From positions 1 to 24,108 of the forward strand of contig CAZIDN010000056.1 of NCBI GenBank assembly GCA_964537875.1: a stretch of 24,108 nt of DNA. Reading direction: 5' to 3'. The DNA comes from JAPKZH01 sp964537875. Lineage in GTDB: Bacteria > Acidobacteriota > Aminicenantia > Aminicenantales > UBA4085. How positions within the stretch are numbered: position 1 is the first letter of the stretch; the number at the start of each line of letters is the position of its first letter. A program made the translations under genes and the position numbers. The notes under the pieces are model-generated. The model saw only the letters and a list, made by a program, of their open reading frames with translations. It searched no databases and was not told where the DNA came from. This document shows, piece by piece, positions 16,614-24,108 of the stretch.

Positions 16614-16982
16614 ATGAACTCAGATGTTCCACAGAGCCATCCCCAAAGGAAAGGAATGTCCAGACGCGGGTTTATCGGAGCTTCGTTGTCCGCGGTCACA
16701 GGGCTCGGACTCTTCGGCCGCAAAGACCTCTTGGCGCAGGCTTCGCCAACTCCAAAACTCGCGCCCAAAATCAAGGAATACCGCAGCCTGGGCCGGACTG
16801 GCTTCAAGGTCTCGGACATCAGCTTTGGCGCCGGCGACCTGACTAATCCTCCCGTTTTGGCCGCGGCGCTGGACGCCGGCGGCTGCGCGAATTGCGCCGG
16901 GCACTGCGAGAAAACTTGTCCCTACGGCCTGCCCATCCAGGGACTGCTCATCGCGGCCGACCTGAGACTGACGTTAGCCTGA
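16614..16982 (+). pseudogene. Internally deleted Tat-exported aldo/keto reductase with 4Fe-4S tail
   Basis: The frame is open for 122 residues and has a good start (AAGGAG, 7 nt). It contains a Tat signal SRRGFIGASLSAV (16-28), the first strand region of an aldo/keto reductase, YRSLGRTGFKVSDISFGAG (56-74), then jumps at about residue 89 to a C-terminal ferredoxin-like motif CANCAGHCEKTCPYG (C-x2-C-x3-C-x3-C-P, 91-105) and the family tail LPIQGLLIAADLRL. Intact relatives have a full barrel between these two parts, so about 250 residues are missing with the frame kept. It cannot be an aldo/keto reductase as written; it could still make a small exported iron-sulfur protein. Assembly collapse is the main alternative. 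Confidence 0.75.
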
Positions 16983-17009
16983 AAAGGCGCATTATCGAAA
17001 AAAATGATT

Positions 17010-17015
17010 TATAAT
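17010..17015 (+). promoter_or_regulatory. Candidate -10 box before the MutS-like gene
   Basis: A perfect TATAAT 17 nt before the TTG start at 17032, predicting a leader of only about 10 nt. No clear -35 box is seen. Confidence 0.4.
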
Positions 17016-17031
17016 TCTACGGGATCGGCAG

Positions 17032-18840
17032 TTGGAGGCCGTGATCGAAGACCAGAGGGCTAAGGCTGTTTACGAGGAGAGGATCCGGGCCCTGGACCGG
17101 CGGATCGATCGTCTGAAGAGGTCCGACCGGCTTCTCATCGTCATTAAGCTCCTGATCTTTTTCGGGGGGCTTTTTCTCGTCTCTCGATTTTTTCCTGTCA
17201 AGCTCGGCCGCTCCGTTGCCGTTTTAGCCCTCTTCCTGGTGCTCTTTGTCGTCGCGGCCGTGATCCATGAAAACGTCCTCCAAAAAATCCGCCAGCATAA
17301 GTCCCTGCGCCAAGTCAACGCCCGGGAAGCGGGCGCTCTCTCGGGGCTGTTTATCGAGGGCTTTGACGCGGGCGCGGAATTCTTTGATCCGCTCCATTCA
17401 TATACATCGGACCTGGATATTTTCGGCGAGCGGTCGCTTTTTCATTTTCTGAACAGGGCCGCGACCAGCGTCGGTCGCCGAGCCTTGGCCGTTCGCCTTC
17501 AAAAACAGCTCGACGCCTCCAAGCTCTTGGACCACCAGGCGGCCGTGAAAGATCTGGCCGGCAAATTGGATTTCCGGCAGAGCCTCCAAGCCTGCGGTCT
17601 CGATATCGACGACACCGGCCAAAAGACAGACGCCCTTCGCCAGCTGACGGAAGAAAAGCCGCTTCTTTTGAAAAGGAAGACGAGCGTTCTCTGGCTTTAC
17701 GGCCTCCCCCTGATCACGCTCACGTTTCTTGTCCTCTCGTTTTTCGGGATCCCCTGGCCGGTCTTCCTGTTTTTGGTCATCCTTCAAATGGCGATCAATA
17801 GGATGACCGGCAAACGAGTGGCCTCTCTCTACCGCTCGACCTCCCGCCATTTCAAGATCCTGAGAACCTACGGTAAAATCCTCCGGGAAATCGAAAAAGA
17901 GAATTTCCGAAGTCCGCGCCTGACCTCTCTGCAGCGGGAGCTCTGGGCCGGGGAATCGATGGCTTCCCTCGCCATAAAAAAGCTGGCCGTGCTTCTGGAA
18001 TGGCTGGATGTCCGCTCCAGCGAATTTATGCATTCCGTGCTCAACAACCTTTTGCTCTGGGACCTCCAATGTGTCTATCGCCTGGAAAAGTGGAAAAGGA
18101 AATATGCCGCCAGGACCGGGCTCTGGCTCGAAGTCATGGGCGAGATGGAGGTCTTATCAAGCTTGGCCAACCTGGCTTTCAATCATCCCGATTGGGCGTT
18201 TCCCCAAATCCGGGCCGACGGCTTTTGTTTCAAGGCCTCCTCGCTCGGCCATCCTCTCATTGCCGGCCAAGAGCGGGTCGCCAATGACTTTTTCTTGGAA
18301 GGCCAAGGAAGCCTGTTCATCATCACCGGACCCAACATGGCGGGAAAAAGCACCTTTCTTCGGACGCTCGGCGTCAACAGCGTCCTCGCCTTTGCCGGGG
18401 CTCCGGTCTGCGCCTCGGCCATGGAGGTCTCGTTCTTCGAGCTCATCACCAGCATGAAGTCGAGCGATTCCCTGGACAAACACCTGTCCCTCTTCTATGC
18501 CGAGCTGCAACGCCTCAAACTCGTTCTGGATTCCCTTCAAAGCGGGCCTCCCGTCTTTTTCCTGATCGACGAAATGCTCAAAGGCACCAATGCTCTCGAC
18601 CGCCACAAGGGCTCGGTCGCCTTGATCAAACAATTTCTCCGAAGCAAGGCCACCGGCATCGTCGCTACGCACGATTTGGATTTGGCCTACTTGGAGAAAG
18701 AATTTCCTCAAGTGAAAAATTTCCACTTCGACAGCCAGATCCAGGGCGAAGCGCTTTACTTCGATTTCAAGCTCAAGCCGGGAATCTGCGAGAGCTTTAA
18801 CGCCCTGATCCTGATGAAAAAAATCGGCATAGAAATCTAA
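17032..18840 (+). CDS. Membrane-anchored MutS-family ATPase
   Basis: A 602-residue protein with the MutS ATPase domain at the C-terminus: Walker A GPNMAGKS (433-440), Walker B LIDE with Asp513 and Glu514, and the THDLDLA signature. There is no mismatch-recognition domain. Instead the N-terminal half has two hydrophobic segments (about 36-56 and 61-84) after a short charged helix, and a further hydrophobic pair (about 223-260), so the ATPase is predicted to face the cytoplasm from the membrane. This matches a poorly characterised branch of MutS relatives of unknown role; mismatch repair is unlikely. Start: TTG at 17032 or GTG at 17041; GGAGG overlaps the region between and gives neither ideal spacing. 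Confidence 0.85.
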   Translation: MEAVIEDQRAKAVYEERIRALDRRIDRLKRSDRLLIVIKLLIFFGGLFLVSRFFPVKLGRSVAVLALFLVLFVVAAVIHENVLQKIRQHKSLRQVNAREAGALSGLFIEGFDAGAEFFDPLHSYTSDLDIFGERSLFHFLNRAATSVGRRALAVRLQKQLDASKLLDHQAAVKDLAGKLDFRQSLQACGLDIDDTGQKTDALRQLTEEKPLLLKRKTSVLWLYGLPLITLTFLVLSFFGIPWPVFLFLVILQMAINRMTGKRVASLYRSTSRHFKILRTYGKILREIEKENFRSPRLTSLQRELWAGESMASLAIKKLAVLLEWLDVRSSEFMHSVLNNLLLWDLQCVYRLEKWKRKYAARTGLWLEVMGEMEVLSSLANLAFNHPDWAFPQIRADGFCFKASSLGHPLIAGQERVANDFFLEGQGSLFIITGPNMAGKSTFLRTLGVNSVLAFAGAPVCASAMEVSFFELITSMKSSDSLDKHLSLFYAELQRLKLVLDSLQSGPPVFFLIDEMLKGTNALDRHKGSVALIKQFLRSKATGIVATHDLDLAYLEKEFPQVKNFHFDSQIQGEALYFDFKLKPGICESFNALILMKKIGIEI

Positions 18841-18859
18841 GATTACCCGGGAGCCCGAC

Positions 18860-18937
18860 ATGACAATAAAAAAGAAAGAGAGATCTTATGAAGTCTCCCG
18901 GGCAACCTTGAAAGGTGCAAACGGGTCGCCGATATGA
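18860..18937 (+). other. 25-residue open frame after the MutS-like gene
   Basis: ATG at 18860 with GGGAG 6 nt upstream opens a frame reading MTIKKKERSYEVSRATLKG and onward, ending in TGA at 18937. It begins 20 nt after the MutS-like stop. It could be a tiny protein or the stump of a gene deleted downstream, since the next features are on the other strand. It lies inside a perfect 8-bp inverted repeat CCCGGGAG/CTCCCGGG (18846-18853, 18895-18902). Family not recognised. Confidence 0.25.
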
Positions 18938-18977
18938 ATATCAAGTCCACCTGGCAGCACAGCCAATACGGCCTCGG

Positions 18978-19364
18978 CTATTTCTTTCTGACAAGCTCGA
19001 TCGCTCCTGAGGAGCCTTCAGGGTGTTCCCACTGGCCGCTCATTTTTTCGCTCGTCACTAACAGCTTGATTGTGATCAGGTTTCCATCGGCCAAATTGAA
19101 AGTGAAAGACACCTTATCGCCGATGATCGTGAAATCTTTGATCTCGGTGTTCGCGACGATCACGGCCTGGCTGTCCATGATCGTCCCGCCGTAACTCTTA
19201 TCCACCTTTTTGATGACCAGCGTCACCTCGTCCGTCCCGACGTCCGGAACCTCAGTCTTGCCGATCCAGGTCCCGCTGAGATCCTCCGCCTTTTGGGCAT
19301 AACCGGTCAAAGCGAGGACTCCTAAAAATGTCGCTGCGATCAGAATCCATTTTCCTTTTTTCAT
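18978..19364 (-). CDS. Small secreted protein, unknown function
   Basis: A 128-residue protein with a signal peptide (KKGKWILIAATFLGVLALTGYA) and a compact beta-rich body beginning DLSGTWIGKTEVPDVGTDEV and ending GQWEHPEGSSGAIELVRKK. The LSGTW opening and alternating strands suggest a small lipocalin-like or similar barrel, seen as secreted domains in related bacteria, but this is a guess from pattern only. The start at 19364 is preferred because GAGGAG lies 10 nt upstream; an in-frame ATG at 19406 would bury the signal peptide behind an Arg-rich extension. Confidence 0.75.
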   Translation of the reverse strand: MKKGKWILIAATFLGVLALTGYAQKAEDLSGTWIGKTEVPDVGTDEVTLVIKKVDKSYGGTIMDSQAVIVANTEIKDFTIIGDKVSFTFNLADGNLITIKLLVTSEKMSGQWEHPEGSSGAIELVRKK

Positions 19365-19406
19365 CCTATTTCTTCTCCTCGATGTTTGAGATTTAGTTTC
19401 AGGCAA

Positions 19407-19669
19407 GGAATCGCCCTAAGATATATTTACGCAAAACCAGGACAAATGGTTGCGGGCAAACCGCTCTTTCTTCCAGGCCATCGTTTTTTCAGTTGGAAAA
19501 AAAGCGAAAAACATGCCAATTCAATAACTTGGATGAGATGGTATGATCTCCCTTTGTTCCATGTTCGCCCCCTATAGATGTCTGGTTCCGGACAGACGTG
19601 TTCATCTCAGGTCTGGACTCTGACCTCGACGTTCGACCCGAAAAAAAGGGAAGATAGGTCTGGTAGGTG
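19407..19669. other. Intergenic region without a gene
   Basis: No gene is supported here. It contains small stems such as GTCTG/CGGAC near 19579-19593 and AGGTC/GACCT near 19609-19626, which may end the minus-strand transcript coming from 20071. An AT-rich patch near 19417-19440 could hold the promoter of the small secreted protein, but no convincing box pair is visible. Confidence 0.3.
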
Positions 19670-20071
19670 CTATTTTTTAATAGGTCTTTTGATCCCTATG
19701 ATCTCCGATCCCATCGTTTTCAGGACGCATTTGTCGATCACGCCCTTCTCGTTCCGGACGAATTCCAGTTCGTAGAGCTGCCCGGTGGAAGCGGGGGTGA
19801 CTTCGAATTTGAGAAGGCTTCCCTTGACCGGCAGGATCTCCTCGGGTGTTTCCCCCACCGGGGCGCCGAAAAGCTTCCCGTCCTTCTCGAAGAAATTGAT
19901 CGACATGCCTTGGCCCTGGAAATCAAAATCATAATCCCCGGCGATCTCGCTTAAAATTTTCTTGGTGTCAGCTGGCTTATCCTGGGCTTGAGATCCCGCA
20001 TAGACGGCAGCCGACAAAAAAATCAGGGTGAGACCGATCACAAATATTGAGCACTTTGAACATTTTGGCAT
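19670..20071 (-). CDS. Small secreted protein resembling DUF3471-type domains
   Basis: A 133-residue protein with a signal peptide (CSKCSIFVIGLTLIFLSAAVYA) followed by a region around GDYDFDFQGQGMSINFFEKD and LYELEFVRNEKG. The order of strands and the VRNEKGVIDK motif recall the small beta domain often found after serine hydrolase domains (DUF3471-like), here standing alone; this assignment is tentative. The start at 20071 is supported by GGAGG 5 nt upstream and by a -10 box that lies just at the longer alternative start (20107), which would then not be transcribed. Confidence 0.75.
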   Translation of the reverse strand: MPKCSKCSIFVIGLTLIFLSAAVYAGSQAQDKPADTKKILSEIAGDYDFDFQGQGMSINFFEKDGKLFGAPVGETPEEILPVKGSLLKFEVTPASTGQLYELEFVRNEKGVIDKCVLKTMGSEIIGIKRPIKK

Positions 20072-20105
20072 AATTGCCTCCTCATCGATAAAAGTAGTTC
20101 TCTTC

Positions 20106-20111
20106 ATTATA
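20106..20111 (-). promoter_or_regulatory. -10 box of the small secreted protein gene
   Basis: Perfect TATAAT on the minus strand, with the expected start point near 20099 and a leader of about 28 nt to the ATG at 20071. The -35 region is weak (CTGAAC-like). Confidence 0.5.
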
Positions 20112-20142
20112 CGGAAAACATGGGCCTAAAGTTCAGTTAATT

Positions 20143-20904
20143 TTAAAACCGCAGGGATAGGCAGCTCAGGCCGCCGTCAAGCTTCCGGAACTCCGAGACG
20201 TCGACGGTCTTGACGGAATAGCCGAGGTTTTCGACGGCGCATTTTGTCTTGTCAAAGCCTGCCGGGACAAGCACCCAACCATTGACCCAAAGCGAATTAG
20301 CCGCGTACAGCTCGTCCTCGGCGGCGGGGATGAGATGAAACTCTCTAAAGACGGGATGGGCGATAAATTCTCCGGCCGCCAGGAGTTTTTTGTTTTCCAG
20401 ATAGGCCACGCCGGTTTTCAGATGGAGGACGCGTTCGAGGGGCACTAAAGACGCCGCGTATCCGGACTTTTCCAATATTTGAACGAGCTGACTCGCTCCT
20501 TCCCTATTCGTCCTCTGCGAAAGCCCGATATAAAAATGATCGCCGGCCCTCATGACATCCCCGCCCTCGAGCGTTCCCGGCGGCTTGATAGATTCAAGGC
20601 TAGGGAAAAAAGATTTCAGAGCTTCGGCGATGCTCCCTTCTTCCCCTCTCCTGCTCGGAGCGCCGAGGCTCGAAATGACAGCGATCTTTTCGGTGACGAC
20701 CGCCGTATCCTCGACAAATGTGGAATCGGGAAATCTCTCATCCGCTTCCAGCACGATGACCTCCAGGCCGCACGACCGCAAGGCGTCCACGTACGCCGCA
20801 TGCTGGCGCATGGCTTGTTCATAATCGGGTTTTCCAAGAAGAGCCGTAGAAATCCCCCGCACGAGATTCTGGCACGGCTTCCGGACGATGGCATGTCGAA
20901 ACAT
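20143..20904 (-). CDS. Dimethylarginine dimethylaminohydrolase family protein
   Basis: A 253-residue cytoplasmic enzyme of the guanidino-group-modifying superfamily. It would hydrolyse asymmetrically methylated arginine (or a related guanidine) to citrulline and dimethylamine. Length and residues fit DDAH: FVEDTAVV (63-70), Glu113 in TLEGGD, His161 in VLHLKTG and the nucleophile Cys248 in LDGGLSCLS; the Pseudomonas enzyme has Glu114, His162 and Cys249. The start at 20904 lies one base after the stop of the amidase gene, with GAGG 7 nt upstream, so translation is probably coupled. Arginine deiminase-like use of other guanidines cannot be excluded. Confidence 0.9.
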   Translation of the reverse strand: MFRHAIVRKPCQNLVRGISTALLGKPDYEQAMRQHAAYVDALRSCGLEVIVLEADERFPDSTFVEDTAVVTEKIAVISSLGAPSRRGEEGSIAEALKSFFPSLESIKPPGTLEGGDVMRAGDHFYIGLSQRTNREGASQLVQILEKSGYAASLVPLERVLHLKTGVAYLENKKLLAAGEFIAHPVFREFHLIPAAEDELYAANSLWVNGWVLVPAGFDKTKCAVENLGYSVKTVDVSEFRKLDGGLSCLSLRF

Positions 20905-20905
20905 A

Positions 20906-22681
20906 TCAAAGCCTCGGGCGTTTGAGGTGGTGATCCGTCTTTTTCTGAAAGGCATGGGACATCAGGAGGATCTCCGATTCGCCGAACAGTTTCCCGGTGA
21001 AACGCAGGCTGGTCGGCTGCCCCTTGGAATCAAAACCATGCGGGATGCTGATTTCCGGATGGCCGGTCAGGTTGGTCGCGCTCAGGGCGCTTCCGACGAA
21101 CAAATCGAGGCCGGCAAACAGCGCCGCGTATTCCTCCATCAGCCGATAGCGCGCCCGGTTGGCCTGGATGTATTCGACGGCCGGCACGAACCTGTGCAGG
21201 CGGAAGCTGCCGACCCAGCTGCTTCGCTCCGGTTCCGCCGACATCAGGTCCAGCTTGTCGCTCCGGATGAGATCGTCAAAGGCCGCCGCGGCCTCCGCCG
21301 TCAGGACAAAGTCAATGGCATCGGTCGTCATCTTAGGAAGCTCGATGGGTTTCAGGTTGATGCCGAGCGAGCGGATGACGCGAAGCGCCTCCTCGTCGAA
21401 TTTTCTCATTTCGCGCTGGCGCTGCGCCCTCTCCGGGTTTTCCGGATTGTCCGGGATCTCGCCTTCGAAAGCCGCCTTCACATAGCCGACGCGCAATTTC
21501 TTGACATCCGCCGCCGCGTTCCAGTTGAAGGGGACATCGATCAAAGTGTTGTCTTTCCCGTCGAGGCCGCAGATCGTGCGAAAAACCACGGCGCAGTCTT
21601 CGGCCGTGCGGCAGATCGGCCCGATCTTGTCCATCGTCCAGCTCAAGGCCATGGCGCCGTAGCGGCTGACGCGGCCGTAGCTCGAACGGAGGCCCGTCAC
21701 TCCGCACCGCGAGGCGGGCGACATGATCGAGCCGCGGGTTTCGCTGCCGATAGAGAACCCGACCAGACCGGCTGCGGTGGCCGAGGAAGGACCGGCCGAG
21801 GAGCCGCTCGATCCCTGGGTTTGATTCGTGGGATCCCACGGGCTTTTTGTCTGCCCCCCATACCAACGGTCTCCCTGGGCCAGCGCTCCCAATGTCAGCT
21901 TGGCCATCAAGACCGCGCCGGTTTCCGTCAACTTCGTATAAACGGAGGCATCCATATCGACAACCTGGTCTTTAAAAGGAGAAGCGCCGAATGTCGTCTT
22001 GTATCCTTTGACATACAGAAGGTCCTTGGCGCCCCAAGGAATACCGTGGAGCGGTCCCCTGTAATTTCCCGCTTTGATCTCTTCGTCGGCCTTCGCGGCC
22101 TGCTTGAGCGCCAGTTCCTCGGTGAGCGTGACGACGCAGTGCAGGACCGGGTCATACTTTTTCAGGCGTTCAAGATAGAGTTTCGTTAGGTCGATCGATT
22201 TGACTTCGCGCTTTTCGATGAGCTTGGCAAGATGCGTCACGGGGAGGAAGGCCAGGTCTTCATCCGTTTTGGGCACGGCGACTTTGACCTTAGTCATTTT
22301 GAAAGGCTTTTTCTCGGTCGGAAGCTTCACTCCCGGCAGGACGGGGTTGAACACGAAAGCCGGCGGAACGCTGTTGCCGAGCTTCAATTCGCGGAGGCTC
22401 TCATAATTCCTCAGGAAGCCGTTCTTTCGGTTGAGGCCTTCGACGATCCTTTTCACGGCCTCATCGCTGAAGGTCAACCCGGCGATTTTCGCTGCGCCCT
22501 TGACCATCTCGGCGGTGATCTGCGCAGCATCTTGGCCTTGAGTCTGGGCTTGGGCCTGGGCCAAAAGGGCGCCGGGCATCAGGGTGGATCCCAGCCCTAT
22601 CGAGGAAAAATAGGCGAGAAAACGCCGCCTGTCCAAAGACAATCCCTTGTTTTCCGAAGAGCTGGATTCCGGATGATTCAT
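20906..22681 (-). CDS. Tat-exported amidase (amidase signature family)
   Basis: A 591-residue exported hydrolase of the amidase signature family, cleaving an unidentified amide. The N-terminus has a Tat signal DRRRFLAYFSSIGLG (17-31). The Ser-cisSer-Lys machinery is present: Lys219 in WGAKDLL, a Ser cluster GSSGSSAG (290-297), and the nucleophile Ser318 in ETRGSIMSPA. The stretch between the Ser residues is three residues longer than in typical GatA/FAAH-type sequences, and the usual GTDTGGSIR is altered to GSETRGSIM. Start at 22681 supported by AGGAGG 8 nt upstream and a promoter at 22728-22756. It is followed with no gap by the DDAH-family gene. Confidence 0.92.
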   Translation of the reverse strand: MNHPESSSSENKGLSLDRRRFLAYFSSIGLGSTLMPGALLAQAQAQTQGQDAAQITAEMVKGAAKIAGLTFSDEAVKRIVEGLNRKNGFLRNYESLRELKLGNSVPPAFVFNPVLPGVKLPTEKKPFKMTKVKVAVPKTDEDLAFLPVTHLAKLIEKREVKSIDLTKLYLERLKKYDPVLHCVVTLTEELALKQAAKADEEIKAGNYRGPLHGIPWGAKDLLYVKGYKTTFGASPFKDQVVDMDASVYTKLTETGAVLMAKLTLGALAQGDRWYGGQTKSPWDPTNQTQGSSGSSAGPSSATAAGLVGFSIGSETRGSIMSPASRCGVTGLRSSYGRVSRYGAMALSWTMDKIGPICRTAEDCAVVFRTICGLDGKDNTLIDVPFNWNAAADVKKLRVGYVKAAFEGEIPDNPENPERAQRQREMRKFDEEALRVIRSLGINLKPIELPKMTTDAIDFVLTAEAAAAFDDLIRSDKLDLMSAEPERSSWVGSFRLHRFVPAVEYIQANRARYRLMEEYAALFAGLDLFVGSALSATNLTGHPEISIPHGFDSKGQPTSLRFTGKLFGESEILLMSHAFQKKTDHHLKRPRL

Positions 22682-22727
22682 GGACCTTCCCTCCTTGATA
22701 AAATGGCGTCCCATGAGCGAAGAGCTA

Positions 22728-22756
22728 TTTATATTTCAGGGAACCATCGAAATCAA
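22728..22756 (-). promoter_or_regulatory. Promoter of the amidase/DDAH operon
   Basis: On the minus strand: TTGATT (22756-22751), a 17-nt spacer, TATAAA (22733-22728). Four of six and five of six matches with ideal spacing. The predicted leader is about 40 nt. Confidence 0.65.
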
Positions 22757-22865
22757 GCGTAAAGAAAAGGGCTTCCAGCTATTTTCGCCATTTTTGAGAA
22801 GGCCGCGCCTCGATCGAAATTTTGTCTTTATTGCAGATTTTGAAAATGAATGCCTTTTCCTATTT

Positions 22866-24074
22866 TTAATCTTCCGTTTTTCTCTTATCGAGCATCGCTT
22901 GGACGGCAGAGAAGCCCAGCCAGAGCAAAATCGCCAGCACACCCACGGCCATCCAGAGCGCTTCTCCGGACCAGGATCCATAAACCCATGTGCCCAGAAG
23001 AGGACCGATGACAAAGGCGACGGTGAAGGCCAGGCTGAACATCCCCTGGAAGCGGCCTACACTCGTAGCGGGAGCTCGGTTGGATATAAGGGTGGTAAGC
23101 ATCGGCAAGGTCAGCATCTCCCCCACGGTCAGGACGGCCATGCACAGAGCGGCAAAGCCGAAGCTTCGGCCCAGGGGGAGAAGCGGAAAGCTTGCCCCGA
23201 AAAAGAGAGCTCCCCAGGCGACAACGCGGCCGGGAGCAAAACGCGAAAGCCAATGGACGAGCGGCATCTCCAGAAAAACGATCATCAGCGTATTGACCGC
23301 CAGGACGCTGCCGATCCGGTTTTCGGCCAGGCCGTAGGTCCGGCGCAGATAGAGGGGATAAGTGCTTAACAACTGGACGAAGATCACGCCCAGGGAAATT
23401 GTGAGAAGCAGGACAAAGAGAAAAAGCGGATCTTTCCAGGGCGAGTCTTGCTGCTGGCGCGACTTCTCTTGGACGGGAGTATGGATGGGCTTTTTGCGGA
23501 AAAAAAAGGCGATCAGGACCGCAGCCGCGATGCTCGTCAAGCCGTCCACCCAGAATAGATAATGATAGTCGTGGAGGGCCAGATAACCCCCGAGAACCGG
23601 ACCGATGGTAACACCCAGGTTATTGGCCAGACGCTGGAGAGCGAATCCGCGCGGACGCAATTCCGGGGGACAGATCAGCGTCATGGCCGTGCTGTTGGCC
23701 GGGTACAGAGCTTGGCTGGCCAGACCGATGGCTGCCAAAAGAATCAGGATGGCCGGGCGGCTCTGGAAAAAGCTGAGCGAGACGCATAGGCCTCCGGTCA
23801 GTAGAAGGCTCATCCCCTGGACGCGGTTGGCGCCGACCTTGTCGCAGAGCCAGCCTCCTAAATACGCTCCGCCTATGCCTCCCAGCCCGTACAAACTCAG
23901 CGCTCCGCCGGCAAAGGACGTCGAGAAATGAAGCTTTTGGGTCAAATAGAGGCTCAAGAAAAAAATGACCATTGTGCCGCTGCTGTTGACTAACGCCGCC
24001 GCGGCCAGCATCCAGGCCGTCCTCGGCAGCCCGCGATATGCCTCTCGATAAATGCGGATGAGCGCTTTGAGCAT
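22866..24074 (-). CDS. MFS transporter, drug-efflux-like
   Basis: A 402-residue inner membrane protein with about twelve hydrophobic segments and a central charged loop (KKPIHTPVQEKSRQQQDSP). The loop after the second segment has the motif GGWLCDKVGANRV (MFS motif A, GXXXDRXGRR-like), and LRPRGFALQRLANNLGVTIGPVLG fits the fourth/fifth-segment region of the MDR-type efflux branch. Substrate unknown. The start at 24074 has GGTGG 4 nt upstream, and a -10 box lies just beyond. Length is normal, so the gene is complete. Confidence 0.9.
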   Translation of the reverse strand: MLKALIRIYREAYRGLPRTAWMLAAAALVNSSGTMVIFFLSLYLTQKLHFSTSFAGGALSLYGLGGIGGAYLGGWLCDKVGANRVQGMSLLLTGGLCVSLSFFQSRPAILILLAAIGLASQALYPANSTAMTLICPPELRPRGFALQRLANNLGVTIGPVLGGYLALHDYHYLFWVDGLTSIAAAVLIAFFFRKKPIHTPVQEKSRQQQDSPWKDPLFLFVLLLTISLGVIFVQLLSTYPLYLRRTYGLAENRIGSVLAVNTLMIVFLEMPLVHWLSRFAPGRVVAWGALFFGASFPLLPLGRSFGFAALCMAVLTVGEMLTLPMLTTLISNRAPATSVGRFQGMFSLAFTVAFVIGPLLGTWVYGSWSGEALWMAVGVLAILLWLGFSAVQAMLDKRKTED

Positions 24075-24091
24075 AGTCCACCAAAGCGCTG

Positions 24092-24097
24092 ATTATA
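24092..24097 (-). promoter_or_regulatory. -10 box of the MFS transporter gene
   Basis: Perfect TATAAT on the minus strand about 18 nt before the ATG at 24074; the -35 box would lie outside the window. Confidence 0.45.
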
Positions 24098-24108
24098 GCA
24101 GAAGAGCG

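Noticed and set aside
17032..18840. Naming the MutS-like gene mutS or mutS2
   Set aside because: No mismatch-recognition or Smr domain is visible and membrane segments replace the N-terminal part.
20888..22189. Long plus-strand open frame (433 codons) opposite the amidase gene
   Set aside because: Arg/Gly-rich composition without motifs and fully antisense to an intact amidase.
22680..23369. Plus-strand frame crossing the amidase-MFS gap
   Set aside because: Most of it is antisense to the MFS gene and the gap part overlaps the amidase promoter and ribosome site; no recognisable domain.

Overview
The window looks like bacterial chromosome from a GC-rich, probably heterotrophic lineage. Tat-exported enzymes, a GH36 alpha-galactosidase, a heparinase II/III-type lyase, a DUF1571 protein and many small secreted proteins with strong Shine-Dalgarno sites suggest the Acidobacteriota/Aminicenantes neighbourhood. 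That placement is an inference from gene content only; there is no rRNA or other phylogenetic marker here. No tRNA, rRNA, CRISPR array, transposase or integrase was seen.

Left part (1-8096): a minus-strand operon reads 6447 to 163. It encodes a glutamate-dehydrogenase-family protein whose catalytic lysine is replaced by asparagine, then two related proteins with the PEP/pyruvate-binding (PPDK N-terminal, ATP-grasp) domain. The last one adds an N-terminal GAF-like region and a C-terminal minimal nucleotidyltransferase. A near-consensus promoter (TTGACA, 17 bp, TATTTT) sits before it. Diverging from it is a canonical glutamate dehydrogenase with all catalytic residues and a terminator-like hairpin in its leader. 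This head-to-head arrangement is the most interesting feature of the window and may be an undescribed regulatory module for glutamate/ammonia metabolism.

Middle part (8097-16982): a hairpin-rich gap, glutamine-dependent NAD+ synthetase, secreted alpha-galactosidase, a broken Tat-signal gene, a DUF1571 secreted protein, a WbqC-family protein, a secreted heparinase-like polysaccharide lyase, a methyltransferase with a signal peptide, and an aldo/keto reductase gene that has lost its whole barrel in frame. All are on the plus strand with short gaps, suggesting glycan breakdown plus surface functions.

Right part (17032-24108): a membrane-anchored MutS-family ATPase on the plus strand, then minus-strand genes: two small secreted proteins, dimethylarginine dimethylaminohydrolase directly coupled to a Tat-exported amidase, and an MFS exporter. 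Good -10 boxes (TATAAT) recur at 8352, 16548, 17010, 20106 (minus) and 24092 (minus), so sigma-70-type promoters are readable in this genome.
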